Of a DNA stretch of 43,692 nt, positions 40,001-43,692 are shown in pieces. The notes below the pieces were generated by a model. It was not told where the DNA came from, did not search any database, and worked only from the letters and a program-made list of their open reading frames with translations. The stretch is from Sphingobacteriaceae bacterium UBA6709 (lineage in GTDB: Bacteria > Bacteroidota > Bacteroidia > Sphingobacteriales > Sphingobacteriaceae), in NCBI GenBank assembly GCA_002454425.1, contig DKIV01000037.1, forward strand, positions 20,273-63,964. Direction: 5' to 3'. Each line of letters begins with the position of its first letter. Position 1 is the stretch's first letter. The translations under genes and the position numbers were made by a program.

Positions 40001-41800
40001 ATGAAATCATATTCCCTTTTAATCGGCCTCATTCTGATTGCCTTCAGCTCTTGCAAGAAGCTCGATCAAAGTCCTGAAGATGCGGCGACACCCGGCGTGG
40101 TCTTCGGCACCACTCAGGGTCTCGAACTGTACTCCAATTCTTTCTACGATGTCCTGCCTACGGCAAATGACATCCATCGCAGCGATGCTATGAGCGACTA
40201 TCTGGCGCGCTCGCAAGCGCCCGATTTCCTCATCGAGGGAGCCTTTGGTCCTCGTCAAAGCTCCGATTGGACATGGACGAAGCTGCGTAACCTTAACTAT
40301 TTCCTGGAAAATAATGTTAACCTGGCAATTCCGGAAGCTACACGCCGCCATTATAACGGACTCGCCCGCTTCTTCCGGGCATGGTTTTACTTTGATAAGG
40401 TGAAACGCTTTGGCGATGTGCCATGGATCAATAAAACATTCACTGTGGATGATCCTGAGCTCTTTAATAAACGCGATAGCCGTACGCTGGTGGTAGACTC
40501 CATTCTTGCCGATCTCCGCTACGCCTGTAATAATATCAGCACGACCTCCGACAATAGCCGTACATTGATCACACAAAATATTGCCTGGGGTTTCCTCTCC
40601 CGCGTGGCACTTTTTGAAGGCACCTTCCGCCGCTATCATAAGACCTATAACATGGAAGCTTCCGCTACCGCCCTGCTTACTGAAGCTGCGGAAGCGGCAA
40701 GGAAAGTAATGGACACAAATGCGTTTAGCCTAAGCACCGCGGGTGGCGATGATAACGCCTACCGCCAGCTCTTTACAAGCTCCGCGCCTGTAGCTAGCGA
40801 AGTGATGCTTTCAAACGTCATGAACAGCACGCTGAATGTGCTGAACGACGCTAACTGGTACTGGACAAGCGCCACCTATGGTGCGCGATTAAGCTTTACA
40901 CGCACTTTCATTAACACCTATCTTAACATTGATGGCACCCCTTTCACTAATAAGAACGGCTATGGGACGATGACGTTTATGCAGGAAACCAAAAACCGCG
41001 ATAAGCGTCTGCAGCAAACCATCCGCATGGGCAAGTATCAGCGCATTAACGGCGGCGCTTCGGAACCCGCACCTCCTGTGTTCTCCTATACCTATACCGG
41101 GTATCAGCCGATAAAATGGACCCTTGATGATATTTACTATGATGGCGGCTCAAGAAATATCAACTCCATCTGCATTATGCGCTACGCAGAGATTCTTCTG
41201 AATTATGCGGAAGCGCGCGCTGAACTGTCACAGCTTAGTGCTGACGACTGGTCAAGAACCGTGGGTGCTCTGCGACGCCGCGCAGGCATTACCGCCAATA
41301 CAGACAATGTGCCTACGGCAATCGATAGCTATATGCAGCAAAACTTCTTCCCCGACGTAACTGCAGCGCCCCTGATGGAAATCAGACGCGAAAGAGGTAT
41401 TGAGCTCGCCTTGGAAGGATTCCGGTTTTACGATATTGTACGCTGGCGCGAAGGCCGACTGATGGAAAAAACATGGAACGGCTTCTACGTCCCGGCCGTA
41501 AATACAGCAATGGACCTCAATGAAGATGGCATCAATGATGTTTATTTTTATACCTCCATGCCGGCCACCACGCAGCCGGGTGTCACCTACATAAATGTAA
41601 GCCCTCAACTAGCCAACGGTTCTCCGAACCCTCAGCATCTTAGCGAAGGAAACCGCGGCGAGCTCATTTGGCTGGACAATATAAAACGCACCTGGGCCAA
41701 GTCAGCAGATCCAGTAGAAGAGGAAAAGCGCTACCTCTACCCTATTCCGGAAGCCGACCGCCTGATGAATGATCAGCTTAGTCAGAATCCCGGCTGGTAG
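40001..41800 (+). CDS. SusD/RagB outer membrane lipoprotein
   Basis: The 599-residue lipoprotein (lipobox FSSC near residue 19) is the surface lid and ligand binder of the SusC transporter encoded 16 bases upstream. It has the helical TPR-like SusD body, with the region RHYNGLARFFRAWFYFDKVKRFGDVPW and the C-terminal IRRERGIELALEGFRFYDIVRW typical of the family. The start at 40001 is chosen because it directly precedes the signal peptide; the longer frame overlaps susC. Confidence 0.95.
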   Translation: MKSYSLLIGLILIAFSSCKKLDQSPEDAATPGVVFGTTQGLELYSNSFYDVLPTANDIHRSDAMSDYLARSQAPDFLIEGAFGPRQSSDWTWTKLRNLNYFLENNVNLAIPEATRRHYNGLARFFRAWFYFDKVKRFGDVPWINKTFTVDDPELFNKRDSRTLVVDSILADLRYACNNISTTSDNSRTLITQNIAWGFLSRVALFEGTFRRYHKTYNMEASATALLTEAAEAARKVMDTNAFSLSTAGGDDNAYRQLFTSSAPVASEVMLSNVMNSTLNVLNDANWYWTSATYGARLSFTRTFINTYLNIDGTPFTNKNGYGTMTFMQETKNRDKRLQQTIRMGKYQRINGGASEPAPPVFSYTYTGYQPIKWTLDDIYYDGGSRNINSICIMRYAEILLNYAEARAELSQLSADDWSRTVGALRRRAGITANTDNVPTAIDSYMQQNFFPDVTAAPLMEIRRERGIELALEGFRFYDIVRWREGRLMEKTWNGFYVPAVNTAMDLNEDGINDVYFYTSMPATTQPGVTYINVSPQLANGSPNPQHLSEGNRGELIWLDNIKRTWAKSADPVEEEKRYLYPIPEADRLMNDQLSQNPGW

Positions 41801-41807
41801 CAGCCTT

Positions 41808-41855
41808 ACTTCGTGTTATGGAATATCATTCCTTAATTATTCCATAACGCGAAGT
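41808..41855 (+). terminator. Hairpin between susD and the phosphatase-fold gene
   Basis: acttcgtgttatggaat and attccataacgcgaagt pair over 17 bp with one G-U pair and a 14-base loop. No U-run follows, so it may process or protect the susCD message rather than end it. Confidence 0.55.
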
Positions 41856-41999
41856 TGCATTCGCCAGGTAAAGGGAACTTTTGCCAATCCGGTCTGGCAG
41901 GGCTTAACAACCTCAACGGATCAGGTTATCAGAAGTTCGCTAACTTTACGAATCTCAAAAGCGCAAACGTACTGTAACGAATCTTTCAATTTAGTTTTT

Positions 42000-42848
42000 A
42001 TGAAATCTAACATCATCAAGTGGCTTTTAGCCATGCTACTACTTCCAGGATTCCTCAAAGCACAGGAAATCACTGCCGGAACGTTCAACCTGCGTTACGA
42101 TAACTCCAACGACACTGGAAACCTTTGGAAAGATCGTTCTTCCGCTGTCAGCGGATTGATAGACTTTCACGACTTCGATATTATTGGCACCCAGGAAGGC
42201 CTGAAGAACCAGCTGGACGATATACAGGCCGCCCTACCTGGATACGCGCATTTCGGCGCAGGTCGCGATGACGGCAAGGATGCCGGCGAGCATTCCGCAA
42301 TCTTCTATAAGAAGGATCGCTTTGTCGTACTCAACAAGGGGAACTTCTGGTTATCGGAAACACCTGAAAAACCGGGACTGGGATGGGATGCTACTTGTTG
42401 CAACCGCATCTGCTCATGGCTCTACCTCCAGGATAAAAAGAGCCGCAGGAAATTCTATTTCTTCAACGCGCACTTTGACCACCAGGGGGTGAAGGCTCGC
42501 GAGGAAAGTTCGCTGCTAATCCTGCGTAAGATCAGGGAAATCGCAGGAAATACACCCGCTATTTTTACCGGCGACCTTAATGGTGGTCACAACAGCAATT
42601 GGTATCTGAGCCTGAAAAACTCAGGACTACTACATGACACCTTCGGAAAGGTGGCAAAGCCTTATGCCAATAACGCATCCTTCAATAACTTCGGATCGGA
42701 ACGAGCTATGAAATCTAACGAGATCATAGACCATATCTTCGTTACCGCGCAATTCAACGTTTCTAAATGGGGAATTCTCACGGATACTTACCGTGGCAAA
42801 TTCCCTTCGGATCACTTTCCGGTATTAACAAAACTGCAACTAAATTAA
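42000..42848 (+). CDS. Exported endonuclease/exonuclease/phosphatase-fold enzyme
   Basis: The 282-residue product has a signal peptide ending LKAQ and then the full EEP active-site set: FNLRYDN, GTQEG (metal Glu), NAHFDHQG, GDLNGG and the final SDHFPV. Such enzymes cleave phosphodiesters or phosphomonoesters in nucleic acids, phosphoinositides or sugar phosphates. Being the last gene of a SusCD locus it probably acts on the imported ligand in the periplasm. The long upstream extension of the frame overlaps susD and is not part of the gene. Confidence 0.9.
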   Translation: MKSNIIKWLLAMLLLPGFLKAQEITAGTFNLRYDNSNDTGNLWKDRSSAVSGLIDFHDFDIIGTQEGLKNQLDDIQAALPGYAHFGAGRDDGKDAGEHSAIFYKKDRFVVLNKGNFWLSETPEKPGLGWDATCCNRICSWLYLQDKKSRRKFYFFNAHFDHQGVKAREESSLLILRKIREIAGNTPAIFTGDLNGGHNSNWYLSLKNSGLLHDTFGKVAKPYANNASFNNFGSERAMKSNEIIDHIFVTAQFNVSKWGILTDTYRGKFPSDHFPVLTKLQLN

Positions 42849-42916
42849 TTATCCTCCGCCATTGAGAGGGACAGGCATTTTTTGCTTATCTCTAACAGCA
42901 GCGTCCTTAAAAACAA

Positions 42917-42951
42917 CTCCCCGTAGCACCTCCATCAGGAGCCACGGGGAG
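42917..42951 (+). terminator. Terminator-like hairpin after the EEP gene
   Basis: ctccccgt / acggggag with an inner ctcc / ggag stem, followed by ATTTTCC. It is the likely end of the SusCD locus message. Confidence 0.6.
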
Positions 42952-43279
42952 ATTTTCCCAGGCGAATGCAGGAGTTCCGGCCCATCCTATTCGAAGAATT
43001 GCGATGTTATATAATATCATCAGCGCCCCCCGGTCATCTAAAACGTAATTATCTCATATCAATAGCGAACAACAAATCACTCTGAAGGCGTGATTCTATC
43101 TGGCAAGAGATCAACAATCGGGAAAGTCCTTCATAATATTGAAAATTCCCCCTCCCTGCATTAAGCAATAATTATAAGATTACAACCGAAGCTCTCTTCA
43201 ACCGGAGGATTATTTCACTTTTAACCATCGTTGTTGCCCGATAACGTCCCGATAAGGCACCAAAGGATCCCCTGCAGTA

Positions 43280-43457
43280 CCCTGACAGTACCCTGGCACT
43301 TACCTAAGAGTATCCGCATGTAACCGAATATAAAGCGAATAAAAAGGGTATTAAGACCGAGGGGTAGTCCGAAGGGTCGGTCTTTATACGGTCTGTGTTT
43401 CGGCAGCATATATGCTCATGCGGACACTCTTAGGTAAGTGCCAGGGTACTGTCAGGG
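43280..43457. repeat. 41-bp near-perfect inverted repeat with nested hairpin
   Basis: Arms 43280-43320 and 43417-43457 are complementary at 40 of 41 positions (one A/G difference). The 96-base middle has its own stem, aagaccga / tcggtctt. The arm motif ACTGTCAGGG recurs at 43503-43512. It could be a miniature transposable element, a REP-type intergenic repeat or a structured RNA. Confidence 0.8.
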
Positions 43458-43692
43458 GCTTGCTCGAATATTGTTGGGGTGTATTTAGCGTAGTGCAAGA
43501 AAACTGTCAGGGTACCGTTGGGAGCTTGCGAGGGTATTGCAGGTATGAGGGGATGGAGAAATAACCTACCAGACGTTCTTTATTAGCGATCGTACTGGTT
43601 TTGAGTATTTTATTTGCAATTATTTATTGACCTGAGTATTGTTTTTTCGTACCTTGACCGGATCAACGCAAGGCTGGAAGCTACGCTTCACA

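Larger units (their letters stand above)
42849..43692. other. Gene-free right end with structured repeats
   Basis: No reading frame in these 844 bases looks coding. It contains a terminator-like hairpin at 42917-42951, a 41-bp inverted repeat (43280-43457) with nested stems, and further copies of ACTGTCAGGG and related GGGTAC motifs up to about 43545. The remainder is AT-rich. Confidence 0.7.

Noticed and set aside
40019..40639. 206-residue minus-strand frame inside susD
   Set aside because: Antisense shadow of the SusD N-terminal half with no domain or signal.
43221..43409. 62-residue minus-strand frame in the right-end repeat region
   Set aside because: It runs through the inverted repeat arm and nested stem and has no protein-like pattern.

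Overview
The window looks like chromosome from a Bacteroidetes bacterium, most likely Sphingobacteriaceae (Pedobacter-like). The evidence is a SusC/SusD pair behind an ECF sigma factor and a FecR anti-sigma factor, a DUF5687 ABC permease, an ISAon1-type transposase remnant, a glutaminyl-tRNA synthetase of the Bacteroidetes kind, and several TAnnTTTG boxes (the Bacteroidetes -7 promoter element) just upstream of genes. No tool was run. Functions rest on recognised motifs and on comparison of gene lengths and neighbours with known families.

Layout. 1-2.1 kb is accessory debris: a broken transposase N-terminus, two identical tRNA-Asp copies in 151-bp direct repeats around a small lipoprotein gene, and a decayed gene. 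2.2-8.4 kb carries a CPBP protease-like membrane protein, a two-gene ABC exporter (minus strand), rarA and glnS. 8.7-11.2 kb has an NtrC-type sigma-54 activator followed, across a good sigma-54 promoter match, by a receiver-PAS protein with no visible output domain. 11.4-12.6 kb is a compact three-gene envelope/stress-type operon (YtxH, holin-like membrane protein, unknown). 12.8-19.8 kb contains a GDP-L-fucose synthase, an AraC regulator and the divergent L-rhamnose catabolic set (kinase, isomerase, H+ symporter, aldolase). 19.9-24.9 kb groups trmB with DNA repair genes (alkyltransferase-like protein, CMD protein, 3-methyladenine glycosylase I, DNA polymerase I). 25.3-27.9 kb is glgA-glgC, glycogen synthesis. 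28.0-31.0 kb (minus) has a UPF0173 hydrolase, EbfC, a single-domain response regulator and a secreted serine hydrolase. 31.3-34.5 kb has fumC, a small lipoprotein, an S1/P1 nuclease and a low-molecular-weight tyrosine phosphatase. 34.6-42.9 kb is a SusCD nutrient uptake locus with ECF sigma, FecR and a secreted endonuclease/exonuclease/phosphatase-fold enzyme. The last 0.84 kb has no gene but contains a striking 41-bp inverted repeat.

Working together. The rhamnose block imports L-rhamnose, isomerises it, phosphorylates it and cleaves it to DHAP and lactaldehyde, probably under the divergent AraC protein. The SusC protein has an N-terminal STN domain, so it can signal through FecR to the ECF sigma factor. 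Glycogen genes overlap by 4 bp and are co-translated. The least ordinary signals are the sigma-54 promoter/receiver-PAS unit, a minus-strand terminator and promoter box over the susC start that could make an antisense RNA, and the large inverted repeat at the right end.
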